A stretch of 64,000 bases of DNA, taken from positions 62,001-126,000 of the forward strand of contig JAHLKI010000010.1 in the NCBI GenBank assembly GCA_025602905.1, read 5' to 3'. Origin of the DNA: Phlyctochytrium arcticum. Lineage: Eukaryota; Chytridiomycota; Chytridiomycetes; Chytridiales; Chytridiaceae. A model generated the notes under the pieces. That model was given only the letters and a program-made list of their open reading frames with translations. It was not told the origin of the DNA and ran no database searches. Made by a program: the position numbers and the translations under genes. Below, piece after piece: positions 32,834-45,499 of this stretch (position 1 is its first letter; the number at the start of each line of letters is the position of its first letter).

Positions 32834-35800
32834 TCAAAGATCACCAAATGGCTCTCCATCATCAAGTCTTGCGTCAACGTCCATATCTCCAAACGACAGA
32901 TTCACACCCTCGACCGTACCGCCTTCCATCAAAACCGTCTCGGACCCTCGCCCCCCGAATAATTCATCAGGGTCTATAAACATCATCGGCTCACCGTTTC
33001 CAACTGATGGTAAACTGGGTGGAAGCTGCTGTTTTGATCTCGTTCCGCCCTGGCTGGTGGGCGACCCCTGTCGTGAATTTCGCTGCGGAGATTGTGACGA
33101 AGGGCGATTTTGGTAGTTATTTAACGGTCGATGAGTGGGCGGTACTGACTGGTTTGTCCCACGCTCAACACTGCTACCTCCCCCGTCCCGACGCGAGAAT
33201 GTAGAACGGTGCGAGTACTGCTGGCTGCTGCTCTCAACGCCCTCCCCTCGTACACTGGGCCTAAACGTGCGAACTTGTGCTTCCTGGAATTGGTCAATTG
33301 TGCGTGATCCAGTCTGACCCGTCGTATGCTGGGTAAGTATGGTAGATGCCGTCATGGTTGACCCCGCAAATTCGTCCTGTTGGCTGGATGGCGCTGTGGG
33401 TTGAGGAACGACATGACGGCTATCTATCCTACTAAAGTCAGAGTGGTTCATGTCCCGATCGCCCAAGGTGGGATCCATCGTTTGATCTACAGAAGCGTTC
33501 AAGACATTGGAAACGTCTTCGTCTTCGAAATTTTGAATGACTCCGCTGAGCAGCTCGATGCCAGTCAGCCCAGAGCTGGGATAGCGATAACTTTGCGATC
33601 TTGACGGGGGTTGTTGTTGCTTATCGGAAGGACCTCTCTGGGACCCTGGCGTGGACGCGCGACCCCTGAAATCAGATCGATTTTGCGAGGTAGAGCGCGC
33701 TGCCCAATCCGGCTCGCGGCGCTGGACATCTTGGCTTGTTGACGTCGGATGGTGATTTCTCAGACTTGATTGAGTGCGAATATCATCAACAGAAATTCGA
33801 TCTAGTGAGGTATTCAAATACTCTCGGTAGTCATCGTCCTGTGCCCTCTCATCGGGTTGCGTAACTCTGGGGCTAGCGGGCCGTCGGAGTTGATCAAGAG
33901 ACGATCGCCGAATGGATTTTCGCATAGCATCAGACAGTTCAGATAAGGATAAAACCGCTTCAGCGGCATGAATTAGAACGCGTCCCGGCTGAATGTTCTT
34001 TTCAAGGCCAAGTACGTCGCGCAGCCTTGTCAATCCTTTTGTTGGGTCAGACAACCGAATGGCGGTGAATGCGAAAGGATACTTACCAGACTGTACTTCA
34101 GCAGAGAAAACGTACAAATCATTCATCTTTCCCTGAACATCTGCATTCGGGCCTAACTCAAACAAATCCCGGAAATGGTTTAAGGCTTGCCGGGAAGAAT
34201 CGCTCGCCTAATGCAGCCATTAATAAATTGAGTTTTATAAAACCTATCCAACAGTACGCTACCATGGCCTGGCTGGAAAGCATTTGATGTTTTTGCGCTG
34301 ATGATCTAAGTCGCCTGATTTCATCAACACAGCGATCGCCACTATCTGGTCCTACTCGGACCCCCACGAGGTCATGTATGCCCCTGCGGAACTTTTGCAG
34401 GGTGTCCAATTCCCGCAGCGATTCAGCCCATTCCCCAATAACTCGAATTGTGTCAGAAAGACGTTGCAAAATTTTCGAGTTCGTAAGGATGGTGGTAGTA
34501 GTGTCACCGTGTACTTGAGGGGACTCGTTCCATACGACTTCATACACGCCCTGGACGAACTACAACAAAAAAGTGAGTGCGAGTTCTGCTGCATTTCAAA
34601 GAGTTGCTTACATTCTCTATTTGCGGCACCTGTCGCTTGAGTTGCTCTGCGGCGTCCACAGCTCGTCCGAGCTTATCAATGTCTTCCACATCAAGTTTGA
34701 TGCACACGTCCTGAGCACGAAAGCGGTTGGTAAGATGACAAGGCCTTCAAACTTTCAACCATACCTTCAACATTTCCTGACACTCCACGTGGGACAGATT
34801 ATCAATCTTGAAGAGTTTCAGTTTAAATGCCTTCTTGTCCATCCTGATGAGGTCGCGAGTTTTCACGCCATTTGCGCGGTCGCGCCGACTCTGCTCGCTC
34901 CAGTCTCCCTTCTTTGTCGCCAGCAGCTGTAATTTGAGAAGGTCTGCTTCTTTCTGTGATTCACGAAGAGCTTGCGTCATTGCTTCCAAACGGGCTTGCA
35001 ATCCCTAGAAATCGAAATTAGGCATCCGCAATAACTTCGCCACAAGCACAATGCTAACATTTATTTGCTGTCCCATTGCACGCTGTAGCTGCTCCAGCTT
35101 CTCGCTCTCCAGACTTATTTCAATTGCGCTCCTTCCTTGTCTACTTGGATCTACATCCAACTCGGCTTCAAACGGTGCATCATCACCATCATCATCTTTT
35201 CCGTGTCTTTGCAACTTCGGAGTGGATGGCCCAGAATGCTGTCGGGCAGACTCTTCATCAGTCGGACCAGATGGATGCCGAGAATGCTGACGGGAACTTT
35301 GGCGCGACGCATGCTTCAGATCCGTCCTGTACGAGTATCATCAAAATGTATGCTGTGCGAATGAATGGAAACGGAGAGTTTACCTTAACCTTTCCACGTC
35401 GGTTTGTGCCTTAGCTAGTCGTCTTTCATACGCCTCAATAACATCCAAGGTCAAACGGTCTATTCCACTCTTGTTTGGACTCCGATGAAACTGATTTGTG
35501 ATTGTAGCAAATGATCGCTCGGTCCGTAGTCGTTTCTGTTCCGCCTGGAAATCGTAATTTAGATGATAACTGTAGCGAACTCAATGGGCACTGTGCAAAC
35601 CTTTTGGACCATATCTGCAATTTCCATTTTTAAACGTTCGGAAGCGTCCTCTTGCTCACGTAGGCGGCGTTGCAGGTCATCGTTGCGGTTGCGCAGTTTG
35701 GAGCATTCTTCTCGTGCAGATACGAGCTCTGATGTCAAAGTTGAATTTTGTACCACAGAGGCCTTTATTGTTTTCTATACAGACGATCAGCACCCGTAAA

Positions 35801-37286
35801 CCCAAGAAGTACTAAAAACACAAACCTGAAGCTCTTCGATTGTTTTTGAATCGTGGCCCATATCCCGTTCCCGCAGCACGGATGCTCTCTCTGCCTTATC
35901 TCGCCATTCATTTCTTTCGCGTTCAACTTCCGCAAGATTGGCTACTAGACTTTGGATGGTGTCCCCGCGACGAGCGTATTCTGTGAGAATGGACGACAAC
36001 GTACTGTTTAACGCATCACACTGTCGGTCGGTGAGAGAACCAATGGATGCATTTTCAGCTACCGCCGAGTACAACAAAGAAGGGTGAAGCGGCTGAAACC
36101 CTTGCCCGGTGAGTTTATCGGATATGTTTCGTAGTTTCGCAGACTGGGGGAAGTAGTAAAATTAGCACATGCAGGTGCTCTCAACTCAAATTGTATGGAG
36201 GTAACGTACCTGGTCAGAGCTGCCCGGTGCAGGCGAGGGACCTCTGCGATCATGACTGTACTGATGCGTTTGCCCTGAGTGCGCTGCAACAGGACTATTC
36301 GCCCTCGACTGCTGATGCGAGCCGGCTCCTGAGCGTCTAGATGGAGGATCGCCGCCTTCAGCACGATCCGCTTTTCTGGTAGATTCCTTGGGGAGGCCCG
36401 CCTCCGCAGGCTGTCGACGCGTAGGGTAAGTTGCACGTGTTCCTTCCGTGTAATTAGAAGAGGTGACACTCCGAAGCGAATCAAAATTGAGCGGCGCACT
36501 ACGCGTTCGTTCATTGCTGGATATGGCAGCATCGTCTTCTCTAGGTCGCGTTTCGGAGTGGTCGCGCGGCGACTTGCGATCTCCACGCTCTGTAGGATTG
36601 TGTTCGTGGCGAATGTCTTCTCTTTCGGGCCATGCCCGTCGCTGTTGCGTTTCCAATTTGTTACCATTCGTAGGTCGCGTCTCAGACTGATCCCGCGGCG
36701 ACTTGCGCTCCCGACGATCTGTTGTACTATCTTCGTGATGAATAGTCTCTCTTTCGGGCCATGGCCGTTGCCGCTGCCTTTCAGATCTGTTACCATTCGA
36801 TGAACCGGCTTCTGAGCTCGGACGCCTGTGGTTACCATCCCGCAGATCGTGACTTAACAGCGGCTAAATGATGTCAACCATATGGGTCTCTCAAATGAAT
36901 TCGCAGCTTCCCACCTGTATTAGGGGTCGTTGAGGTTGAGGAGTCTTGGAAGCTTCCGAAGGAGTAGAGGTGGATGTATTGTAACTTTGAAGATCAAGCA
37001 CCCGCGATATGGACGGTGTCGAGAACTCTAAATCACGACGGAGCGCCGCAAAATCCACATCATTCTCTGCACCCGACCCTTCCAGCAAATAGCGTACAAA
37101 ATCCTCAGTTTCTGTATGGTCTGGTTTGAGATAATATGGTTAATTTGGTACTCTTGTCGCAATAAACAAACGCATACCCAAATTGAGCGTGCCCCGAGGC
37201 CCTTGCGGATCCCTATGGCCAGTCACCGTAAACCCAATCAGAGACTCTTGAAAAAGCTCTCCCTGCGAAGGTGAATGATCACTCAT
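32834..37286 (-). CDS. Large coiled-coil protein, ADIP/Msd1-like (tentative)
   Basis: Twelve exons on the minus strand: 37286-37178, 37120-36915, 36863-36210, 36143-35826, 35762-35601, 35544-35384, 35326-35059, 35004-34765, 34710-34612, 34559-34263, 34207-34087 and 34035-32834, giving 1278 residues with all phases consistent. The N-terminus is followed by an Arg/Glu-rich region with a tandem 43-residue repeat. A helical domain near 325-430 (LHPSLLYSAVAENASIGSLT, LSSILTEYARRGDTIQSLV) precedes a long coiled coil to about 880. The last 400 residues are Ser/Gln-rich and disordered. The helix-then-coil layout resembles ADIP/SSX2IP/Msd1 proteins that anchor microtubules at centrosomes or spindle poles. 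This is a weak match and should be treated as a hypothesis. Intron 34036-34086 is stop-free and a multiple of three. Confidence 0.6.
36541..36798. repeat. Tandem 129-bp repeat inside the coiled-coil gene
   Basis: Two adjacent copies of 129 bp (43 codons), in frame, each encoding WPERE...RKSPRD...SETRP. Identity is roughly three quarters by eye. Confidence 0.75.
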
Positions 37287-37499
37287 TTGCCCTTTCGTCT
37301 GGCCTTTCCCAACTATGAACGAGCTCGCGCGAAAGACCCAAAGGAGTGTCAAATTGGCGGACTTGCTGCTCAGTGCTGACTTGCGCGCAATGACAGCGCC
37401 ACGTGTCCGAGTCATCGGACAAAGCTCCGCCGCGTCGCGACTGATGCGAGATGCTTGCACTGTATTGTCGCAGCTTTCCGTACCCTGAGCTCTTGTGAA
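37287..37499. promoter_or_regulatory. Divergent promoter, coiled-coil gene and POL1
   Basis: Only 213 bp separate the two divergent start codons, so both genes must share or overlap promoter elements. The stretch has several GCGC/CGCG words (for example near 37385, 37428) but no TATA box that I can see. Confidence 0.6.
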
Positions 37500-40400
37500 A
37501 TGGCAGACAGAAAGGCTCTGCTCAAGAAGCTCCGGGAGAGGCGGGCCACCGGGGGCGCTGCTGCGGCTGAAGACTGTGACGTATGTTACTGATCGGTGTT
37601 CAAAAGTTTCAATGCCTAACCGTGGTTCATTCAAGGATGAAGATAAACTTGTTCTTTACGATGAACTTACGGAGACTGAATACACAGCGCTGCGGAGACG
37701 TCGAATGCTTGAAGGGGACGATTTTGTCGTGGATGATGACGGCATGGGTGACTATGTGGATTATGGTCAGGACGAATGGGCCAGCTCGGGCGCTTCCGAT
37801 GAGGATGAGGAAGAGGAAACATCGAAAAAACCCAAAGACGCTAAGGGTTAGTCATTGACTGAATCGCCATATCCAATTTCGTTTCCTGATACACTGTAGA
37901 CAAGCGAAAGCGGAAAGCAAAGGATGGCCAAAACGCCAAAAATGGCGAAGACATCAAAGACGCGTTCAGTAAGCAGACCAAACGTTCACGACCGGCTGTA
38001 GTTCAAAAGGTGAGGAATCAATTCGTAGGAGGGGATTGACTAGTAAGCTCATCTTGTCCAGACTGCAATATCTGCTGAAGCAGAGCAAGATCTTATGGGT
38101 TCAATTTTCGATGATCTGGATCAAGAATTGAGCAAACCAATCCTGAAGAAATCAAAGTTGGGATCAACAACCGTAAGGAAAACCATCAATGAATCATACA
38201 CCGGTGCGAACCGCGCATCAAAGCCCAGTATCGCCGCATCAAGTTTCAACATGTCCAACCCATTCATTGTCCCATCGAATGGGATGAATGGCAAGATTTC
38301 CAAGTCTGAAAAAGAACCCGAAATGGAAACATTGCACATCCAGGCAAATCCATATGGCTTTGAAACACAGGATCATGAACCGTATCTCGATGATCAGAAT
38401 GCCGATCTTGATGTCTTTGAACCTATTGCGGAGCAAATAGAAGAGCAACCATTATCAGCCATTGAGCGCCCATCATTGCCACAGGTGAAGGTCAAGTCTT
38501 TGCAAACCCGACAACCTACAAAAGTGGCTTCTTTCGCACCAAAGTTCGAGCGCCAGGAAGAGAAATTAGGCGTAGGACCTCCGGTTGCTTTCGAGAGTGG
38601 AAGTAGTGACAGTAATGCTCGTGGCTGGATGGCTATGAAAGACACAATTGCTGTGCAGAATCTAGTAAGCAGTTCGGCACCGAGCCAAGGAACCTTTTCG
38701 GGGACGCAAGCCTCTACGAACGCCCGTGCTGATATCCTGGAGGCGGACGGGTCACTCCGAATGTTTTGGTTTGATGCCATGGAAAAGGATGGTGTTGTAT
38801 ACCTTTTCGGAAAGGTGAAGAGTCTTCTGGATCGTTAAAGCTTGGAAAGTCGACTGACGTTAAGATCTTCCGAACAGGTGTTGAATCGACGAGACGGAAG
38901 CTACATCTCTACTTGTGCCGTGGTGCAAAACATTCAGCGCAATCTGTTTATTCTTCCACGGGAATATGTTTTGGATGATGGTGGTCACCCTACAGATATT
39001 GAAGTGGAATTTTCAGCAGTATATCGCGAATTTGATGAGTTAAGACGCAAGCATAACGTGAAGGAGTTTTTGTCAGGAACAGTGTCCCGACAATATGCTT
39101 TTGAATTACCCGGGGTTCCAGCAGAATCAGACTATATGAAGGTCATCTACCCGTTCTCACAACCAGAGATACCGGCGAAGTCAACCGGCAGAACATTCAG
39201 TCGCATATTTGGAGCACAGTCGTCTGCTTTGGAGTTGTTCATTTTGAAGAGAAAGCTAATGGGACCATGCTGGGTCAATATTCGCGATGCCAACTTTGCC
39301 ACCAACCCAATCTCGTGGTGTAAGGTCGAAATCATCATAAATGACCCAAAGACCCTCAAACCGTTCGACGCGAATGATGACGATGCACCAAAAAACATTC
39401 CCCCACTCGTCGTAATGAGTCTGGCCATCAGGACTGTCATGAACCACAAAAAGCATGTCAATGAAATCGTGACAGCCAGTGGTCTGGTTTATCACTCTGT
39501 GCCCATTGATGGCGGCAGCAACACAGAAGAGGAAACTTCGAAGAAGAACCCGCCTTCGCGATTCACTGTAATTCGACCGATGAGCGAGGTGCCACTACCT
39601 GCGGGTTTTACCGAGAAACTCCACTCACAACGAACGAAAACTGAAGTCACGTCAAACGAACGAGGACTACTCGCGTTCCTCATCGGTAAGGACCTAGGAA
39701 CTTGAATATGTTGAACACCGTCTCACATTCCCTTTAGCGCAGATACATTGTAGTGATCCAGATGTCATCGTGGGCCACAACTTTATTGATTTTGATTTGG
39801 ACGTACTTTTGCATCGCATGCAAGCAAACAAGGTGGATTTTTGGTCAAAAATTGGACGCCTGCGGCGTACAAAGTATGTCAACGATTGAATCATCCTTAT
39901 CCTGAATAGAATACTTATCATGTTGTGTTAGATGGCCTCGGTTGCAGCATGGAGCGGGAGGAACATCCGACTCCACCTATGCTGAGCGTCAAATTGCAAG
40001 TGGTCGACTGCTATGTGACACGTATAAGGCATCAAGAGATTTGATCCGTTCCAAATCATACTCTCTTACACAGCTGGCCACATCCCAGCTGAACGTGGAC
40101 CGGCCAGCCATTGATTACGAGCAGTTACCCAACTACTTTTGGGATTCGAATAAGCTGCTGCATATGCTTCAGCACTGTGAATTTGATGCCTACTTGCAAG
40201 CGGAATTAATGACCAAGCTGCAAATACTACCATTGACCAAACAGCTAACTAATCTTGCCGGCAATCTTTGGAGTCGAACTCTAACAGGAGCACGAGCAGA
40301 GCGGAATGAGTACCTACTGCTGCACGAGTTCCATGAGAAAAAATTTGTCGTTCCCGACCGTGCAACTGCGTTCGGCGCCGGGAAAGCTAAGAAAGCTGTT

Positions 40401-42598
40401 GCGGAGAACATAGAAGCAGAAGGCGAGGAGGAAAATCATGTCACTCCCGGGACTTCGAGCAGAAAGAAGCCCGCCTACTCGGGTGGTCTCGTTTTAGAAC
40501 CGAAGAAAGGATTTTACGACAAATTTGTTTTGATGCTTGACTTCAACAGTTTGTACCCTTCAATCATTCAAGAATACAATATCTGCTTTACCACCATCGA
40601 GCGAAGTCGCGAAACCCCAACAGAAGCTCTCACGGAAGAGCAGCAAATGCCGGATGTAGCCGATCCGGATTTGCCAAAAGGCATCCTTCCCCGACTTCTT
40701 GCTACTCTTGTTGGACGTCGTCAAATGGTCAAAACTCTCATGAAAGGCAATGATGTTTCACCGGCATTGATGGCACAATATGACATCCGTCAAAAAGCGC
40801 TGAAGCTGACTGCCAACAGTATGTACGGATGTTTAGGATTCACCCATTCGAGATTTTATGCCAAACCGCTGGCGATGTTGATTACCTCGAAGGGCCGAGA
40901 AGTTTTACAAAGTACCGTCAATTTAGCGGAGAAGGAGCAGCTTGAGGTTATCTACGGAGATACCGATTCAATCATGATTTACACCAACACCAACGACCTA
41001 GCCGTCGTCAAGAAGATTGGCCACGATTTTAAAAGGGCAGTGAACAAGCAGTACAATCTTCTTGAAATTGAAATGGATGGGTTCTTTCAGCGAATGCTAC
41101 TTTTGAAAAAGAAAAAGTATGCTGCTCTTGCAGTCATTGAACGTGAAGGAAGACTGGAAACGACTTTGGAGACGAAAGGGTTAGACTTGGTGCGGAGGGA
41201 TTGGTGTGGACTGTCCAAAGATGTGAGCGGGTGGGTGTTTATTCATTTCTGCCCTACACATGTGCCGATCAGAAATTAATCTTTTTGCAGTTACATCTTA
41301 GATCAGTTGTTCTCAGACACTGCCAAGGAAGAGATGCTAGAAAACATTCACCAATATCTGGCTAAAGTGGGACAAGATGTACGGGCAGGCCCGGGCACTG
41401 TGATACCCATTGACAAGTTTATCATCACAAAATCCCTGACAAAGCAACCCGATGAGTATGCAGACAAAAAATCACAACCGCATCTTCAAGTTGCCTTGTC
41501 AATGAAGGCGCGCGGTCTGAGCGCAAGGGCTGGAGATACCATACCATACATTATTTGTGAAGTTGAAGGTTTGGAACAAGGTGCTGGCATGGCTATGCGG
41601 GCGCGACACCCTGACGATCTGGCCAAGGATCAGACCATCAAAGTAGACGTGGAATGGTATTTGTCGACGCAAGTCCATCCGCCAGTGGCCCGATTGATTG
41701 CGCCCATCGAGGGTACAGATGGCGCTCGAATTGCGGAATGTTTAGGTTTAGACACTCGAAAGTACATTTCAGTACAGGGTGGTGATGGAATGGGGGGCGG
41801 GCTTGGTCCTGAGGAAGATGTCTATACCCTGGGGAGCCAACTTTCAGACGAGGAACGCTTCAAAGACGTTCAAAAGTGGAAGCCTATATGTCGAGCCTGT
41901 AAAGAACCTACCGAGTTCCCTGGGGTCGCTATTTGGAAACCACAAACTGCCTCGGCTGTAGAACCCCCATCGACCCTTTTCAAATGCTCCAACACTGCCT
42001 GTAGTGCGCCACTCAAAGTCGCTTCTCTCGCGGCTCAACTAACGGTGGAAATGCGAGCCCATATTGTGCGCTATGCTAATGGATGGCTTATCTGTGACGA
42101 GCCTGGCTGTCGGACGCGAACGCGGAATGTTGGCGTATACGGGGAACGCTGTTTGATTGGTGGTTGCAAAGGCTCTGTATCACTGGAGGTAATAACAGCT
42201 TCATTGATGAACTCACACCAGGGGCTAAAGCGCATCTTTCCAGTTCCCGGATTCTGCTTTGCATAACCAGCTACTGTATTATCGACACTTATTTGATGAG
42301 GCGAACGTAGAAGCTCTCATCAAAAGCAAGGGCGACCGAGAGAAATTAGGTATGAAATATTTGCGAGCATTCGTTTGTATTTTGGATCTAAAAGGTGTAT
42401 TTTGCAACAGGCATCTGGAACAGTATGCTTGTTAACGACGGAAGGCAGATAGCGGAACTGCGATCCGTGGTAAAGCGATATCTTGACAAAAATGCACGGG
42501 GGGTAGTGAATCTGCAAGATGTTTTCCGGTTTTGTAAGCCGCCAACAACGCACAATGCGGCCGTCAAATTCGAAGGAAGTATGGTTTTAGCGCATTGA
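37500..42598 (+). CDS. POL1: DNA polymerase alpha catalytic subunit
   Basis: Ten exons: 37500-37580, 37636-37846, 37900-38009, 38062-38814, 38878-39685, 39738-39873, 39932-41230, 41291-42188, 42244-42349 and 42411-42598, giving 1529 residues, slightly longer than yeast Pol1 (about 1470). It extends RNA primers with primase at replication origins and on the lagging strand. Family B motifs are intact: motif [15 protein letters not shown] near 902, motif [14 protein letters not shown] near 993 and motif C YGDTDS near 1041. The exonuclease-like fold ([13 protein letters not shown]) is present. The C-terminus has the paired four-Cys zinc sites (CRACK...CSNTAC and CDEPGC...CLIGGC) that bind the B subunit. 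The acidic N-terminus begins [14 protein letters not shown], typical of the family. Confidence 0.96.
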
Positions 42599-43159
42599 GT
42601 AGATGCAGATTAGGCAGGCTGAGATGTAAATATGTATAGAGTGGGCAAATGGACGGGCGCTAAATAACATGCCATAAAATAGAAATGCCTTCAAAGTCCT
42701 TTTCAGCGATTTGTTGTTTTTGGACTCATATTACGCTATTTCCTTGCGTGGGAATATCTGTCTGATGTTCCTGAAGCGGCAGTCAAGCCGTGGAGGGTGA
42801 GCTGCTGGACGACGCGGTGCCGCTAAACGTACGGCTTCCGACTCTAGTACGTTCCTTTCCCCTCAACCAACTTTGAAGACCGACAGATATTGCAACACCA
42901 CGATGTTTTGTACCACGAAAAAAAGCGGGGTACCGCAATTAGTTCCATCCATATACGCACGGAAGTCGGGAGGGGGGACGAGATTTTGGTGACAGAACCA
43001 TCGAGGTAATTGGCGGGGTTGGAGTACCGCAAATAGAGTCCTGATGGTTACCATCCATCAGAACCAAGCCCTTCAGCCAATGTCCGGAAAAATAGTGTAA
43101 AGAATTGCTTTAATTTCATGAAATAAATAAAAGTATATGTACAAAAAGAAGTCAAAATC
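42599..43159. other. Convergent 3' flanks, POL1 and DUF2828 gene
   Basis: No gene is supported. Short open frames are antisense or motif-free. Confidence 0.45.
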
Positions 43160-45499
43160 TCAATCTGCAACTCGGAGGCACTTGTACGGGTCGAGGGACT
43201 TGGCCAAGATCTTGGAGGGGGTGAAATCCATGTCGCCGTCCATGAAGAGCTTGAGCATCTGGCCGCTAAAGCCACTGACCATTGCGACCCCCTTGGTAGA
43301 GTTGACTGCCGGAAGGGAGACATCGTTGCCATTGGCCCGGGTGTTGCCGCGAAGGTTCCAATAGACGATGGAGGGAAGAGTGTACCCAGCTGCAGCAAAC
43401 TTGGCGGCTGCTCCGTCATGAATCGTGGTCCAGGTTCCTGCTTGATTGGTCGCTTGATCGAATTCCATGTCGGAAAACACAAGGAGTGTGGAAACCATCT
43501 CGTCGGCAGGCAACTTTTTGGCGATGGCCGTTTGCAGAAGGAGGTCGAAAACAGCTTCGAAGTTGGTGGTCATGGTCATGCTCCATTGCATGCCCGCGAT
43601 TGCTGCCACTTTGTCCTTGAGCGTGCCGGCTGGTACCTTGAAGAATTGCGGGTTCTGGGAGAATGTGCAGAGAAGGCCGTTGAATGGTGGTTCGGTGACT
43701 TGAGAACAAAGCAGACCGAGAGCGATGCAAACATCCATGGGCTCGCCAGACATGGAGTCAGAGACGTCGCAAATAGCCATGGCGTGCTTGAGCTGTCCGA
43801 CCTTCTTGATGCGGTTCACGTATGAGGTCCACTGGTTCTCGCGCAGTAAGGTGGCATCCTCCGTTTCCTCCACCTGGTGACCGCGATCCCACCGATTTGA
43901 CCAAACTTCCGACACAAGCTGATGCGGTTTGAGCGACCCAGCGGCAATAGTCTTTTCGCCCTTCGATACCGCACCCAAATACTCCGTGAAGCGTTCCTCG
44001 TCCAGCTCCTGAAACTTGGGTCGATTTCGGCGCATGGAGTGTGCGGGCACATGCTCGTAGTTGATCTCAGCGACTTGTCCATAGCCCAGATGCGTCTCGA
44101 CTACCTTGGTATGCTTGCGCAATGGGACAATGTAGTCTTTGTTGTACTTGATGCGGACGCGAATAACAAAGTTTGACCAAGATTCCGTAGGACCGGGTTT
44201 GGCATCGCTGGCCAGGATCTGAGCGATGGTGGAAGCAATGAACGTAGCCTTGTCGTGGTGTCCGCCGAGAGAGGGTGCCCATTTGGAGACTAAACCGCAA
44301 CGTTTGCCTGCCTCCATCCTGATCTTGTCCTCGTAAAGTGCCTGAGCGAACAACTGCGCAATCTTGATATGGACCCGGCGATAGAGCGAATCGGACGTAA
44401 AGCGCGTTGCCAGCTTCTTGGAGTGAGCCGCTCGCTTCTCACGACGTAGTTGACTGGCCTTGTCCTGTTCCACCCTCATGGCACTCTCGTTGAGCTGGAT
44501 GTGCTTCTGCAGATCGCGCTCGACTCCTCCAGACTTTCGCTCCGTTTCCAACCGCTTAAATCGCTTCCGGTGCCGAAGTGCCCGTGCTGACCAAGGTTTC
44601 ATTGTGATGGGATTGGTAGTCTTCAAGCTGGCCTTTTCGGACTTGGAAGCGTATCGTCCAAAGAGGTTGACTATTCGGTTCTTGGGGTATGCAGCCAGAT
44701 CCTTCGCGCCAGTGGTTTCGGTATTCTTGTTGCGCTTGGTGTCCGTTGATTGCCCCTTCGCCAGCATTGCTTGCCATGCTTTCTTTGTCCGAGTCACCAT
44801 TGCAGCCTTCTGGGGTTTTCGCAGCTGACAATCGCGGATGTTGCCAACAGAGACGGCATGCGCGTCTTCTTCAATGGTGAGCCGAACGAGAAAGTTGAGC
44901 AAGTCCTTCCAGTACCCGACCCGCGGGACCCATCGTAGATTGGCCAATAGCGTTCCCGGATGACGCCCATACAGCCACAAGAGTGCGTCGCTAAACTTCT
45001 CCGCATCGCCCTTTCCGCTCCGAATGTCCCGCAAGTGAAAGATGCACCGAAGCGCAGTTTGTGGGTCCTGTGCCCATGCAGCGTTCAGAAGGGAAAAAAC
45101 GGTCTCCTTGGGGGTGTGGGGTAGCACAGTAGTGTCAAAGTCCAGATGTGCGTCGAGGGAGGTCTTGTAAGCGTTAGCACCATTCTCCGTCGTTGTTCGG
45201 GCGGCGAGGGTGTCAATCATGTCGACAAACCCAGAAGTGGGTGCAGAGGTGGTGGGCTCATCTTCCTTTGGTTGAGAGTCCTCCTTATCCGAAACTTCGA
45301 GCCCAGTCATGGCATCCGTCACTACCGCAATTCCTTCAAGATCGATCCAGTCTTTGTCATCCGCTGGGGGCTCGGTCGTGTCCGATTTCTCTTGAACGAC
45401 ATACGGGCGCAAGGTGGGAAGTTGGACCTCGGGGAGACTGTAATCAGGCAAAGCTTGAGCGGGGGCAACCGAGACCGGTGTAGGAGCGACTTCAGTCAT
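43160..45499 (-). CDS. DUF2828 protein with TROVE/vWA-like fold
   Basis: A single exon of 779 residues starting with ATG at 45499. The whole length after residue 90 fits DUF2828: FVDMIDTLAARTTTENGANAY, an HLRDIRSGKGD motif and LLWLYGRHPGTLLANL. The C-terminus has a von Willebrand A-like domain with MIDAS motif CDVSDSMSG near 575 and TLLVFSDMEFDQA near 660. The N-terminal part is related to the TROVE module that holds RNAs in Ro60 and telomerase-associated proteins; the function of DUF2828 itself is unknown. A basic, Lys/Arg-rich helical region near 270-400 may contact RNA. The end (SKILAKSLDPYKCLRVAD) is typical of the family. Confidence 0.88.
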   Translation of the reverse strand: MTEVAPTPVSVAPAQALPDYSLPEVQLPTLRPYVVQEKSDTTEPPADDKDWIDLEGIAVVTDAMTGLEVSDKEDSQPKEDEPTTSAPTSGFVDMIDTLAARTTTENGANAYKTSLDAHLDFDTTVLPHTPKETVFSLLNAAWAQDPQTALRCIFHLRDIRSGKGDAEKFSDALLWLYGRHPGTLLANLRWVPRVGYWKDLLNFLVRLTIEEDAHAVSVGNIRDCQLRKPQKAAMVTRTKKAWQAMLAKGQSTDTKRNKNTETTGAKDLAAYPKNRIVNLFGRYASKSEKASLKTTNPITMKPWSARALRHRKRFKRLETERKSGGVERDLQKHIQLNESAMRVEQDKASQLRREKRAAHSKKLATRFTSDSLYRRVHIKIAQLFAQALYEDKIRMEAGKRCGLVSKWAPSLGGHHDKATFIASTIAQILASDAKPGPTESWSNFVIRVRIKYNKDYIVPLRKHTKVVETHLGYGQVAEINYEHVPAHSMRRNRPKFQELDEERFTEYLGAVSKGEKTIAAGSLKPHQLVSEVWSNRWDRGHQVEETEDATLLRENQWTSYVNRIKKVGQLKHAMAICDVSDSMSGEPMDVCIALGLLCSQVTEPPFNGLLCTFSQNPQFFKVPAGTLKDKVAAIAGMQWSMTMTTNFEAVFDLLLQTAIAKKLPADEMVSTLLVFSDMEFDQATNQAGTWTTIHDGAAAKFAAAGYTLPSIVYWNLRGNTRANGNDVSLPAVNSTKGVAMVSGFSGQMLKLFMDGDMDFTPSKILAKSLDPYKCLRVAD

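Noticed and set aside
36558..36803. Repetitive plus-strand frame inside the coiled-coil gene
   Set aside because: It is the antisense image of the 129-bp tandem repeat, not a gene.
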